Source: Streptosporangium minutum (GTDB lineage Bacteria; Actinomycetota; Actinomycetes; Streptosporangiales; Streptosporangiaceae). From it: a stretch of DNA of 46,531 bases. The notes under the pieces are model-generated. The model saw only the letters and a program-made list of their open reading frames with translations. It was not told where the DNA came from and searched no databases. The stretch spans positions 1-46,531 of the forward strand of contig NZ_NGFP01000040.1 of NCBI RefSeq assembly GCF_002149035.1, given 5' to 3'. Each line of letters starts with the position of its first letter. Position 1 is the first letter of the stretch. A program made the translations under genes and the position numbers. Positions 8,251 through 17,100 of this stretch are shown in pieces.

Positions 8251-8356
8251 AGGGGTCTCCTGTCGTGGATCACCTCATTTTTGACACAGCCCCCTTGTGA
8301 AGGCGATCACGCCAAGGTTACGTTTCATCCGATCAATCAACGTCTGGAGCCCCCAC

Positions 8357-10552
8357 ATGAGGCGGAAACTGCTCTTAGCTCCCGCTACTAGCCTCCTTAT
8401 CATCGGATCTATGTTCGCCACGCAGCCTGTCGCGAGTGCCGACACGCCGCCTGCGTACGAGCCCACAGTGGAGTCGCTGAACAGCCATCCGGTGCCCGGG
8501 TGGTTCAACGACGACAAGTTCGGCATCTTCATCCACTGGGGCGCCTATTCGGTGCCCGCGTGGGGACCGCGCGGCAGCTACGCCGAGTGGTACGGGAACT
8601 ACATGAACTCGCCCGGGAGCGCGACGAACGCCCACCACAAGGCCACGTACGGCCAGGACTTCAACTACGACGCCTTCCTGCAGCAGTGGAAGGCGGAGAA
8701 GTTCGACGCGGCCGACTGGGTCAAACTGTTCAAGGACGCCGGCGCCAAGTACTTCGTGCTGACCTCCAAGCACCACGAGGGCATGGCCCTGTGGGACAGC
8801 AAGACCAGCGGGCGTGACAGCGTCGAGCTCGGACCCGGCCGTGACCTGGCCAAGGAGCTGTTCGACGCGGCGCGCAAGGACGAGGCCAAGCTGAAGGCCG
8901 GGTTCTACTACTCGCTCTATGAGTGGCACAACCCCGCCTACACCGGACGGCCGGCGACCAATCCCTACACGGGAGCGGAGATCCCGTACATCGGGGCACC
9001 GAGCGGCGGTGACTACGTCAAGGACTACATGCTCCCGCAGATGCGCGAGCTCATCGACGGCTACGACCCCGACATCATCTGGTGCGACGGCCAGTGGGAC
9101 AAACCGGCCTCCTACTGGAACACCGCCGGAGTGCTCGCCGACTACTACAACAAGGCGCTCAAGAGCGGCAAGGAGGTCGCGGTCGCCAACCGGTGCAAGA
9201 TCCAGAGCGGCAACCTCGACAGTCCCGAGCTGGACTTCCAGACCCCTGAGTACGCCGTCAAGCCGGACATCGACCCGGTCAAGTGGGAGTCCAGCCGCGG
9301 CATCGCGCACTCCTACGGCTACAACCAGAACGAGCCGGAGGAGGACCACCTGACCTCCGACCAGCTCGTGGACTCGCTCGTGGACATCGTCAGCAAGAAC
9401 GGCAACCTGCTGCTCGACATCGGCCCGAAGGCCGACGGCACGATCCCCGAGATCCAGCGGCAGCGGCTGCTGGACATCGGCGCCTGGCTCAAGGCCAACG
9501 GCGAGGCGATCTACGGCACCACGTACTGGAACCGGGCCGAGGAGAAGGGCGGCCCCGACGACGTCCGCTACACGGTGAAGGACGGCACCCTGTACGCCAC
9601 GGCGCTGAAGTGGCCGGGCGAGCAGCTCACGCTCGGCGCCGACCTGCCGGTGGACCACAGCACCCGCGTCACCATGCTCGGCTCCGGCGCGCGCCTGTCG
9701 TGGAGCCGTGACGAGCAGGGCCGCGTCGTGGTGAACACCCCGCAGGAGACCGGGAAGCACGCCTACGTCTTCAAGATCGAGACGCCGGGCGTGCGCAGCC
9801 TGCTGCGCACCTCCTCCAGCCTGGCAAAGGAGATCGCCCCCGGTCAGACGATCAGCGGCGAGCTCACGGTCACCAACCCGGGCAAGCGGCACACCCCGGC
9901 CACCCAGCTCTCCCTCACCGTGCCGCAGGGCTGGACGGCCACGCTCGGGGCGCCCCGCGTGCGCCCGCTCGGTCCCGGTGAGAGCGTGAAGGTGCCGCTC
10001 AGCGTGAGCGCCCCCGCGGGTGTAGCGCCGGGCCCCCACACTCTGGGCCTGCACCAGCGCACCGGGCGCATGGGGACGACCACCGCCCTGCCCCTGGCGG
10101 TCGACCGGCCCAACCTCTCGCTCGGCAAGCCGGCCACGCAGAAGAGCACCGGCTACGACGCGCCGGCCTCCCGGGCCGTCGACGGCAACACCGACGGCAA
10201 CTGGGGCTCCGGAACGACGACGCACACCGCCGAGCCGGAGAAGCAGGCCTGGTGGCAGGTCGATCTCGGCACCTCGGCCGCGCTGGACAGCGTGGACGTC
10301 TGGAACCGGCTCGACTGCTGCGCCGACCGGCTGAACGACTTCTGGGTGATGGCCTCCGACCAGCCGTTCACCACCGACGACCTGGACCAGGCCCGCACCG
10401 CGCCCGGCGTGACCGCCGTGCACGTCGGCGAGCAGGCCGGCTCGCCGAGCAAGGTCAAGCTGCCCGAGGGCACCAGGGGCAGGTACGTCAGGGTCCAGCT
10501 CGCCTCGCCGTCCAACCCGCTGTCCCTGGCCGAGGTCCAGGTCAGAGGCTAG
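8357..10552 (+). CDS. Secreted GH29 alpha-L-fucosidase with NEW3-like and F-type lectin-like domains
   Basis: This is a 731-residue protein. ATG 8357 is preferred to the in-frame GTG at 8297 because it opens a clean signal peptide (MRRKLLLA...PVASA, cut near residue 28) and has CTGGAG upstream. The GH29 (beta/alpha)8 domain covers about 40-480. It shows FGIFIHWG, the substrate-site SKHHEGMALWDS and the nucleophile Asp244 in IIWCDGQW. The next ~110 residues form a NEW3-like beta domain. The last ~140 residues match the fucolectin/CBM47 F-type fold: a His, 27 residues, then RLDCCADR, which fits the R-x-D-x4-R fucose-binding signature. The enzyme should release terminal L-fucose outside the cell while its lectin domain binds fucose. 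It is divergent from the beta-helix glycosidase with a ~105-bp shared promoter region. Confidence 0.92.
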   Translation: MRRKLLLAPATSLLIIGSMFATQPVASADTPPAYEPTVESLNSHPVPGWFNDDKFGIFIHWGAYSVPAWGPRGSYAEWYGNYMNSPGSATNAHHKATYGQDFNYDAFLQQWKAEKFDAADWVKLFKDAGAKYFVLTSKHHEGMALWDSKTSGRDSVELGPGRDLAKELFDAARKDEAKLKAGFYYSLYEWHNPAYTGRPATNPYTGAEIPYIGAPSGGDYVKDYMLPQMRELIDGYDPDIIWCDGQWDKPASYWNTAGVLADYYNKALKSGKEVAVANRCKIQSGNLDSPELDFQTPEYAVKPDIDPVKWESSRGIAHSYGYNQNEPEEDHLTSDQLVDSLVDIVSKNGNLLLDIGPKADGTIPEIQRQRLLDIGAWLKANGEAIYGTTYWNRAEEKGGPDDVRYTVKDGTLYATALKWPGEQLTLGADLPVDHSTRVTMLGSGARLSWSRDEQGRVVVNTPQETGKHAYVFKIETPGVRSLLRTSSSLAKEIAPGQTISGELTVTNPGKRHTPATQLSLTVPQGWTATLGAPRVRPLGPGESVKVPLSVSAPAGVAPGPHTLGLHQRTGRMGTTTALPLAVDRPNLSLGKPATQKSTGYDAPASRAVDGNTDGNWGSGTTTHTAEPEKQAWWQVDLGTSAALDSVDVWNRLDCCADRLNDFWVMASDQPFTTDDLDQARTAPGVTAVHVGEQAGSPSKVKLPEGTRGRYVRVQLASPSNPLSLAEVQVRG

Positions 10553-10597
10553 GCGTGTTGACCAGGAGCGTTGTCGACAGCAGGGCTTGATCTACAG

Positions 10598-10652
10598 CGA
10601 AGACCTCCGGTGAGGCGAAGGCGTCGAGTCTTCACCTCACCGGAGGTCTTCG
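10598..10652 (+). terminator. Strong hairpin terminator after the fucosidase gene
   Basis: Perfect 18-bp arms (10598-10615 and 10635-10652). The inner GAAG/CTTC bases (10617-10620, 10630-10633) can extend the stem after a mismatch. It lies 45 bases past the fucosidase stop. Confidence 0.85.
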
Positions 10653-10873
10653 TGTCCCGCCGCAACGCCCGGCTGCCCGTGTACGGCAGGCGCCCGCGCG
10701 GCCTCCAGTCCTTGAGGGGTCACCCTCCCTCACCTCCGCAGCAGGTGACATACCGTCTCCTACCCGGGGTAACCAAGCCCTATCTGGATCGGCCGGCGAG
10801 TGAATGCCGGAACCGGCCGCACGTGACGCGATTCACCCCGCTCGCCCCTGCCGCACACGACGGCACAGGTGAA

Positions 10874-11112
10874 AGATCGTCGGTACCCGGACGAGGAGGA
10901 ACCGATGTCCCAGGAACGTGCCGCCGTCATGGTCGAGCACCAGGCGCGCGGCTGCGCCGAACTCGGCTCACCGTTGTACGCGTTCCTGCTGGAGCGGGTG
11001 GCCCGGGACGTCCGCGAGGGGGGTCCCTGCGCGCAGGCACTCGCCGGATACGGGGACGCGCCCGGACCCGACGCCGTGGCGCTGCGGCTGCTGGGCGGCG
11101 TGCACGCCCTCG
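10874..11112 (+). repeat. Direct repeat copy 2: 5' end of the intact DUF2332 gene
   Basis: Counterpart of 4586-4824. The two copies face the same way and bracket the ~6-kb fucosidase island. This copy continues smoothly into the full gene, so it is the original junction on this side. Confidence 0.85.
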
Positions 11113-11984
11113 CCCTCACCGGCCGCGCGCCCGACCTGGCCGCCTGCTACCCCAGCACGGGCGGTGTCTTCGACCCGGACCGACCGGAGCCCTGCTGGCA
11201 GGCCTTCCGAGCCGCCGTCGCCACCGGGATGGAGTGGGTCCGTGACTGGATGACCCGGCCGCCGCAGACCAACGAGGTCGGCCGGGCCAATCTCCTGATC
11301 GCCGGACTGCTGCGGGCCTCGCGGACCTGGCCGTCGCCGGTCAGGCTGCTGGAGCTGGGCTCCAGCGCCGGGCTCAACCTGCGCGCCGACCGGTTCCGCT
11401 ACGTCTCCGAGGGCTTCGCCTGGGGTCCGGCCGACTCGCCGGTCCTGCTGGAGGACGCCTGGCGGGGTGCCCCGCCCGCCTGGCTGGCCGGAGCCGCCGC
11501 CGGGCAGCCGGACCTGGAGATCGTCGAACGGCGCGGCTGTGACCTGACGCCCATCGACCCGCTGTCCCCAGAGGGCGCGCTTGCCCTGCGGGCATACGTC
11601 TGGCCGGACCAGACCGCCCGCGCCGCGCGGCTGGACGGCGCCCTGCGGGTGGCCGCCCGGGTGCCGGCCGAGGTCGACGCCGTCGGCGCGGCCGACTTCC
11701 TGGCGGATGTCCGGCCGGAGCCGGGCACGCTCACCGTGGTCTGGCACTCGATCATGCGCCAGTACGTCCCGGCCGCCGAGTGGGCGCGGGTGGAGCGGGA
11801 GCTGGACCGGCTGGCGGAGGCCGCCACGGCGGAGGCGGGCTTCGCCCATGTCTCCTTCGAGCCGCGCAGGGTCGGCGAGCGGCACCGCTTCCGGCTGGCC
11901 GTACGGCTCGGCGGAGCGGCCGAGGAAGTCCTGGCGGAGGCGCCCCCGCACGGCCTCCCGGCCCGCGAGGTCACCACCGCCTGA
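10905..11984 (+). CDS. DUF2332 family protein (methyltransferase-like)
   Basis: This 359-residue protein starts at ATG 10905 with a strong GAGGAGGA site. It matches the DUF2332 pattern common in actinobacteria: an N-terminal helical part (LERVARDVREGGPC, PDAVALRLLGGVHALAL), NEVGRANLL, then LLELGSSAGLNLRADRFRY, which resembles motif I of SAM-dependent methyltransferases, and VVWHSIMRQYVP toward the C-terminus. The biochemical role of the family is not established; a methyltransferase function is inferred from motif I. It is complete, unlike the fragment at 4616. Low-similarity sequence runs from its end to the IS element at 12155. Confidence 0.8.
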   Translation: MSQERAAVMVEHQARGCAELGSPLYAFLLERVARDVREGGPCAQALAGYGDAPGPDAVALRLLGGVHALALTGRAPDLAACYPSTGGVFDPDRPEPCWQAFRAAVATGMEWVRDWMTRPPQTNEVGRANLLIAGLLRASRTWPSPVRLLELGSSAGLNLRADRFRYVSEGFAWGPADSPVLLEDAWRGAPPAWLAGAAAGQPDLEIVERRGCDLTPIDPLSPEGALALRAYVWPDQTARAARLDGALRVAARVPAEVDAVGAADFLADVRPEPGTLTVVWHSIMRQYVPAAEWARVERELDRLAEAATAEAGFAHVSFEPRRVGERHRFRLAVRLGGAAEEVLAEAPPHGLPAREVTTA

Positions 11985-12154
11985 CAGCAGCCCGCTCACC
12001 TCCGGCTCCCGCGCCGTGCCCGCGAGCCGTCCGTCGAACCGGCGCCGCAGATTACCGGTGAATCATGTGCTCCAGGCGGTGAGGAGTTCGGTTTGCCCGG
12101 CGGGTCGTGGAGGGTTCCGGCAATGCGGGTGAGGGCGGTGGTGCCTTCGGTTTA

Positions 12155-13020
12155 GACCGTGTCCTACATAGTGAGTTTGAGATGTCGCTTATGGCAGGTC
12201 ATGGCTGCAGCGAGGGTGAGAAAGGCCAGGTAGGCGTAGGGGTGACGCTCGTAACGGGGTGACAGGCGCCGGTAGCCGAACAGCCAGGAGATAGTTCGTT
12301 CGATCACCCGGCGATGGCGGCCCAGTCGCTGGCTGGACTCGACGCCCTTGCGGGCGATACGCACCCCGATGCGCTTGCCGCGCAGACATCGCCGCAGCTC
12401 AGGATGGTCATAGGCCTTGTCGGCGTGGAGCTTGCCGATCTTGGGATACCGGCCCTGCACAGGGCTGTGTCTCAATTGGAGGGCGAGCACCATCGGCTTC
12501 AACCAGCGGCTGTCGTGGACGTTGGCCGCGGACAGGCCGACGACCAGAGGCAGTCCGGCCGCGTCCGACAGGCCGTGCAGCCTGGAACCGGGCTTACCCC
12601 GGTCCACGGGCGAAGGACCTGTGTGTTCGCCCCCTTTCTGGCGCGCACATGCGCCGAGTCGAGCACCACGCGCGACACATCCAGCAGGCCATCACCGGCC
12701 AACCGGTCCAGGACGGCCTGGTGCAACCGCTCCCACACCCCGGCACACGACCAGATCAAGAACCGGCGATGCACAGTGGACTTCGAGGCTCCGAAACACG
12801 GCGGCAGCGCCCGCCAGGAGCATCCGCTGACCAGCACGTAGACGATCGCGGCGAACACCGCCTCATCAGCGACACCGACGATCCCGCCGCCCTGCGGGCG
12901 CACCCGGGGCACCGGCAGCAACGGCCGCGCGATCTCCCACAACCCCGCTGGGACGATCCAGTCCCATTGCCCGCCGTCCATGGTGAGTTCAACGACTCAC
13001 CCACCATGTAGGACACGCTG
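12155..13020 (-). mobile_element. Complete IS5-family insertion sequence (IS427-like group)
   Basis: The element is 866 bp. Its ends carry imperfect inverted repeats sharing GTGTCCTACAT (left end from 12159, right end read inward from 13016). TTA occurs directly outside both ends (12152-12154 and 13021-13023), a 3-bp target duplication of the T-N-A type used by this group. One transposase is encoded in two overlapping frames. Both ends and the duplication are intact, so the insertion looks recent. Confidence 0.85.
12164..12981 (-). CDS. IS5-family transposase made by -1 frameshift
   Basis: The first frame starts at ATG 12981 and reads an N-terminal DUF4096-like domain (WEIARPLLP, YVLVSGCSWRALP, STVHRRFLIW) up to DSAHVRARKG, the first catalytic Asp. 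The second frame supplies DRGKPGSRLHGLSDAAGLPLV, ADKAYDHPELR and RRVIERTISWLFGYRRL, the second Asp and the Glu of the DDE site. A slippery A-AAG-GGG (minus strand, 12637-12630) lies exactly where a -1 slip gives KGGEHTGPSPVDRGKPGS, the usual family sequence. I therefore read this as one functional fused protein of about 270 residues, not two broken genes. The coordinates span both frames. Confidence 0.88.
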
Positions 13021-13331
13021 TTAGGTGCCGCGAAAAATGATGCACAGCGGGTTGGTGGTGATGCGGACCCCGGCCCCTGCAGCGTTGAGGTGGTGGTCGA
13101 GACCGGTGTTGATGACCTGGGCGAGGAGTCCGCCCTTGCTGGGCCGGACTGACGGTAGCACGCCGTTCGGCCAGGGCTGGGGCGGAACTTCACGGGTATT
13201 CCGCGGCCGGCAGGCAGCGGGGGCGCCACCCCGGTCAGCATTCTCGGGCAGCTGAGGCCTGTTCCATATGGGTTGGTTCGCGCAGGCTCTGCCTCTATCG
13301 CAGCGACGGCCATTATCTATCTAACGGGAGA
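13021..13331 (-). other. Unassigned stretch next to the IS, possible gene remnant
   Basis: On the minus strand an open frame ending in TAA at the IS target site reads ...LLAQVINTGLDHHLNAAG... and GVRITTNPLCIIFRGT. It looks protein-like but matches nothing I recognise, and its start is unclear. The TAA is formed by the TTA target duplication, so the insertion sits at the stop codon and did not cut the reading frame. Base composition is lower in GC to the right. Confidence 0.3.
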
Positions 13332-14066
13332 TCAGAGCTCAACGGGCATTGCGAGGCGGGTATGGATACCGCTAAGCCATGCGTCGTCGATCTCTCTGCC
13401 GGTCATCCTTCCGATGAGCGTCAGGGCCGAGGTGACGCAGGTCGCCACGGCCGGGTCATATCCATTAAGTGACATCTCGTAGAAGTCCCACCACCCTTCC
13501 GGCAGAACCAGATCCGCATCCGATTGTTCGCTGAGCGGGGAGGATTCCGCCCATTCGGCGAAGGCCATCCATTCGGACGGCAGGTCCGGATCTGTTTTCC
13601 AGCTCGTGTCCTCAAGGTCAAACCGCAGGCCAGCCGCGTAGGAGTCGAGCGCGCCGGGAGCCTTGCCCCACCGTTCGCCGGGGACGGTGACACTGAAGAC
13701 GGTGGTCTCCTCCCCATCCACCGAATAAACGAGATCGGCAATGCCGTTCAGTCCCCAGCCCATCCGCATGGCCTGTCCTCCGCGAGCAGACAGGTCCGTC
13801 AAGGCGTAACTGCATTCACGCCCTTGAGCTTCGATGATCTGGATCCAGTCGTTGTTCAACCGATCGGCCCAGATCACCGCCGTCCCGTCACCGTACGAGA
13901 GCCCGTCTATCAACTCGATCAGACCGCAGCGCTGCGCGCTGCGGAGATCCGCGCCCAGGCGGCGCCCGATCTCTGGAAGATCAATACCCTCCACCCACAC
14001 GGCTCGGAATTCTACTGTCATTCCGTATTTCCAGAGGAGGTGCCAAAGGCGTTCCGACGGCCGCAT
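13332..14066 (-). CDS. DUF6461-like protein, candidate immunity protein of the toxin upstream
   Basis: This is a 244-residue protein. I chose the ATG at 14066 because AAGGAAGAG precedes it; the frame stays open back to the toxin stop at 14141. The order of features fits DUF6461: AVWVEGIDLPEIGRRLGAD at the start, then AVIWADRLNNDWIQIIEAQG, LSARGGQAMRMGWGLNG and a Tyr-rich segment with SVDGEE. No signal peptide or membrane helix is present, so it acts in the cytosol. It lies just downstream of the toxin gene on the same strand, separated by a hairpin, the usual place for a cognate immunity gene. Its base composition is visibly less GC-rich than its neighbours, like the toxin tip. The immunity role is inferred from position. 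Confidence 0.6.
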   Translation of the reverse strand: MRPSERLWHLLWKYGMTVEFRAVWVEGIDLPEIGRRLGADLRSAQRCGLIELIDGLSYGDGTAVIWADRLNNDWIQIIEAQGRECSYALTDLSARGGQAMRMGWGLNGIADLVYSVDGEETTVFSVTVPGERWGKAPGALDSYAAGLRFDLEDTSWKTDPDLPSEWMAFAEWAESSPLSEQSDADLVLPEGWWDFYEMSLNGYDPAVATCVTSALTLIGRMTGREIDDAWLSGIHTRLAMPVEL

Positions 14067-14093
14067 TCTCTTCCTTTCGATATATGAAGTGAT

Positions 14094-14130
14094 GCCGCCG
14101 GGCCAGGATGATAATATCCGGCCCGGCGGC
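14094..14130 (-). terminator. Hairpin between toxin and immunity genes
   Basis: Arms GCCGCCGGGCC (14094-14104) and its perfect complement (14120-14130). GGAT/ATCC inside can extend the stem. It starts 11 bases past the toxin stop. It may attenuate rather than stop transcription, giving the downstream gene a separate level of expression. Confidence 0.65.
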
Positions 14131-14140
14131 GCATGATCCA

Positions 14141-17100
14141 CTATTTGATCAACAACCAGAACGGGTCACCGGCTAGAACTCGATATCGCGAGTAGAAAAC
14201 GTTGAGGTCCGTCCCAGCCGCCTCATTCTGCTTATGATTGAGCGCCAGTATCGAGAAGTTGTCGGCCCCGTTCTGCGGATGAACGTAGGCCGCACCTTCT
14301 TCGGTTGACGCGAAGGGGAACTCGTCGCAGTCCTCCAGATTCAACTCGTTCGTCTCCCCGTTCTTCCTGGTTCGACGATCTTCAAAGAACTCTTTGCAGA
14401 TCTCGTTCTTTCGGTCCACATTTGCCTTGTATTTGACGGTCGGCTTTGTGCCGACATGGGTCTGGATTCGATGCAGCGATTCCCGCAGCGGCTTCTCGCG
14501 AGGCGTGCCGTTCGCATAGCGCCCCCAGTTTCCCGGAATAATCTTCCCTGCCTTCAAGGGCACGGTGTTCTGCGGGGTGGTGAAGGCCAAGTTGATGTGC
14601 TGAGCGACGGCGCCGACCTCCAGATCGAGAGTGGCCATCTCGTAGATACGGCTCGCTCCGGAGATGATACATCCACCCTTGTTGTTCCACATCGGAAGGT
14701 TGTCGCACTTGACCGCCGGGGAGTTCAGCCGCTTGGCCATGGAATCAGAGGTGCCGCCCGAAACCGTGCCGGGAGGACCCCATAATGCGACGGACTGGGG
14801 ATCGATACCTGGCGTGGGGTCGTCGAACGTGATCCATGGACGGATCGTGCAGCTACTGACCCTCTCCGCGTGCGACTGGAGAACGAATTCATCTCTGGAG
14901 TCTGCCAGCCACTGGGAGATTCTGTTGTCACGCCTCAACGTGCCCTGATAGCCCGATCCTGAGGTCAGTGTGCACGCGTTGGTGCCGCCCTGCACATCCA
15001 CGCGCAGGCCGAGGACTCTGTCCAGGTCGTCATCTTCGAACTTGCCGCTGCAGCCGGTCAGCAGGCACTCGAACCAGTCGGCGACACCCTCGTCCGCGCC
15101 GCCATCGAGATCGTCAATCTTAGTGAAGACCTTGATGCTGCGCGGTCCCAGTGATCCTCCGCCAACGATTCCCGTACCGGTCGAGGTGCCCAGGTACGTA
15201 TTGATTACAACTGTTGCGTCGAAGTGGAGCTGGCCGTCAGTCTCCATTTTGACTCTCTCATAGCGAGTACCGGTCGAAGTTTTGACGGTTTTCTTATCCA
15301 TTTCGAACATCATGAAATATTCATGGCGACTCCAGCACGCACTGTAGGGAGTAGCCCGGTCCCAGGCGCGGGATTTGAATCCGGTTCCTGTCCGCGCGTC
15401 GCGTTCCGCTTCACAGGCTTCGAGGGACATGTGCTTGTAGTCAAATGCCCCTGTGGCCAGCGCCTCTGTCTGGGCAGGCGACGTCGGCTCGGCAAAGGGC
15501 TGGAATGCGACCCCAACCAAGTTCGTGATCTGGTCGGCGGAGAGTGGGCGCTGATAGACCCGGGCATCGTCGAGGTCGCCGCGCATGCTGGTGCCCAGCG
15601 TCATGGCGGTGTCGGCGTTCCATGTGGAGAAACTGACCGGTCCGGTTTTGATCGGACTGCCGTTGAGGTAGAGCGTCGCGGTCTTGGCTGTGGCGTTGTA
15701 CACGCCGGCGAGGTGGAACCATTCATTGACCGGCGGTTCGACGTCGGACAACACGCCCTCGGTCGTCGCATCGGCGATGTCGGCGCTGGTGAAGGTGAAT
15801 ACCAGCCCGCGGTCCGGGGTGTTGCCGAGGCGGAACGGCGCCTGGTGGGTGCCCTTCTGCTCGACAACCGTGTAGTTGCCGTCCTTGTCGCTCCACTTCA
15901 GCCAGGCGGCGACGGTGAAGCTCTGATCGGTGCGGATCACCGGCCCGGCGGTCCGCGCGAGTGGTTCCTCGCCCGGCTGGACGACGTCGATCGTGACCTG
16001 CTGCCAGTCCGGCCAGGCTGAGGACAGCGGCCCAGCGACGGCGCGGGCGCGCCAGCGCACCTTCCAGCCGTCGGTCAGCTTCCCGGCCGGTACGGCGATG
16101 CTCGCCTGGGTGCCGGAGGCGATGTTGTCGACGGCTCCGGTCCAGATCTGGCCGGTGCCCTGCCCGGTCACGGCCGGGTCGTGCTCGATCTCGTACTCGG
16201 CTCGCAGGCTGCCGCCGGCCGGGTCGCTCACCTGGGCCAGCAGATTGGGGGTGAGACTGGAGGTGACGGTGGTGCCGTCCACCACCGTCGAAGGGGTGAC
16301 CTGCAACGCGCCCACGGTCGGCTCAGAGATCGGGCCGGGCACGTCGATGGTGGCCATCTGCCAGGCCGACCACGCAGAAGTGGTCGACGCGGCGGTGTTG
16401 GCCGCGCGGGCCCGCCAGCGCACCTTCCACCCGTCGGTCAGCTTCCCGGCCGGGACGGCCGCCGTGGCCTGGGTGCCGGATGTCACCGCGGCGGAGGCGC
16501 CAACCCAGATCTGGCCGGTCCCTTGGCCGGTGGCGGCCGGGTCGTGCTCGATCTCGAACTGGCCGGTCAGGGTGCCGCCGATGGTGTCGGTGACGGTGGC
16601 GGTCAGTTGCGGGGTGAGCGAGGTGACCATCGTGGTGCCGGCCACGACCTGGGCCGGGGTGACGGTCAGGGCGCTGATCGCCGGCGCGGAGGCCGGGCCG
16701 GTGGTGGTGACGGTCAGCTTGGGCGGGGTGGCGAAGTCGGTGTCCTCGGAGGAGGTGAACACCCGGTAGTTGTCGACGTTGGTCTCGGTCGGCGACTGCA
16801 GCACCACGCCGTGGTTGGCCGCGCCGCCGGCCCAGTCCTGGGCGATGCCGGTGACGTTCCAGTCCATCGAGCCGGGCCAGGTGGCGCAGTCCTGGTTGAT
16901 CGCCGCCTTGTTGATCTGGGCGTCCTCGGTGGTGGAGGCCGGCTTGTTGGTCCAGGACAGGTTGTTCTCATCCCAGGCGCCGGTCAGGCGGCGCACCTGG
17001 ATGCCAGCGCCGACCGCGGCGCCGCAGCTGGGCGCGTCGATGTTGTTCAGCGACAGCTTGGCGTCGCTCACCGTGGCGCCGGTCAGGGCGGCGGTGTCGA

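Noticed and set aside
12499-12981. Transposase treated as a pseudogene because of two frames
   Set aside because: A slippery site at the exact junction explains it as programmed frameshifting, and ends and target duplication are intact.
12756-13313. Minus-strand frame spanning the right end of the IS
   Set aside because: It crosses the IS boundary and overlaps the transposase in another frame; composition is noise-like.
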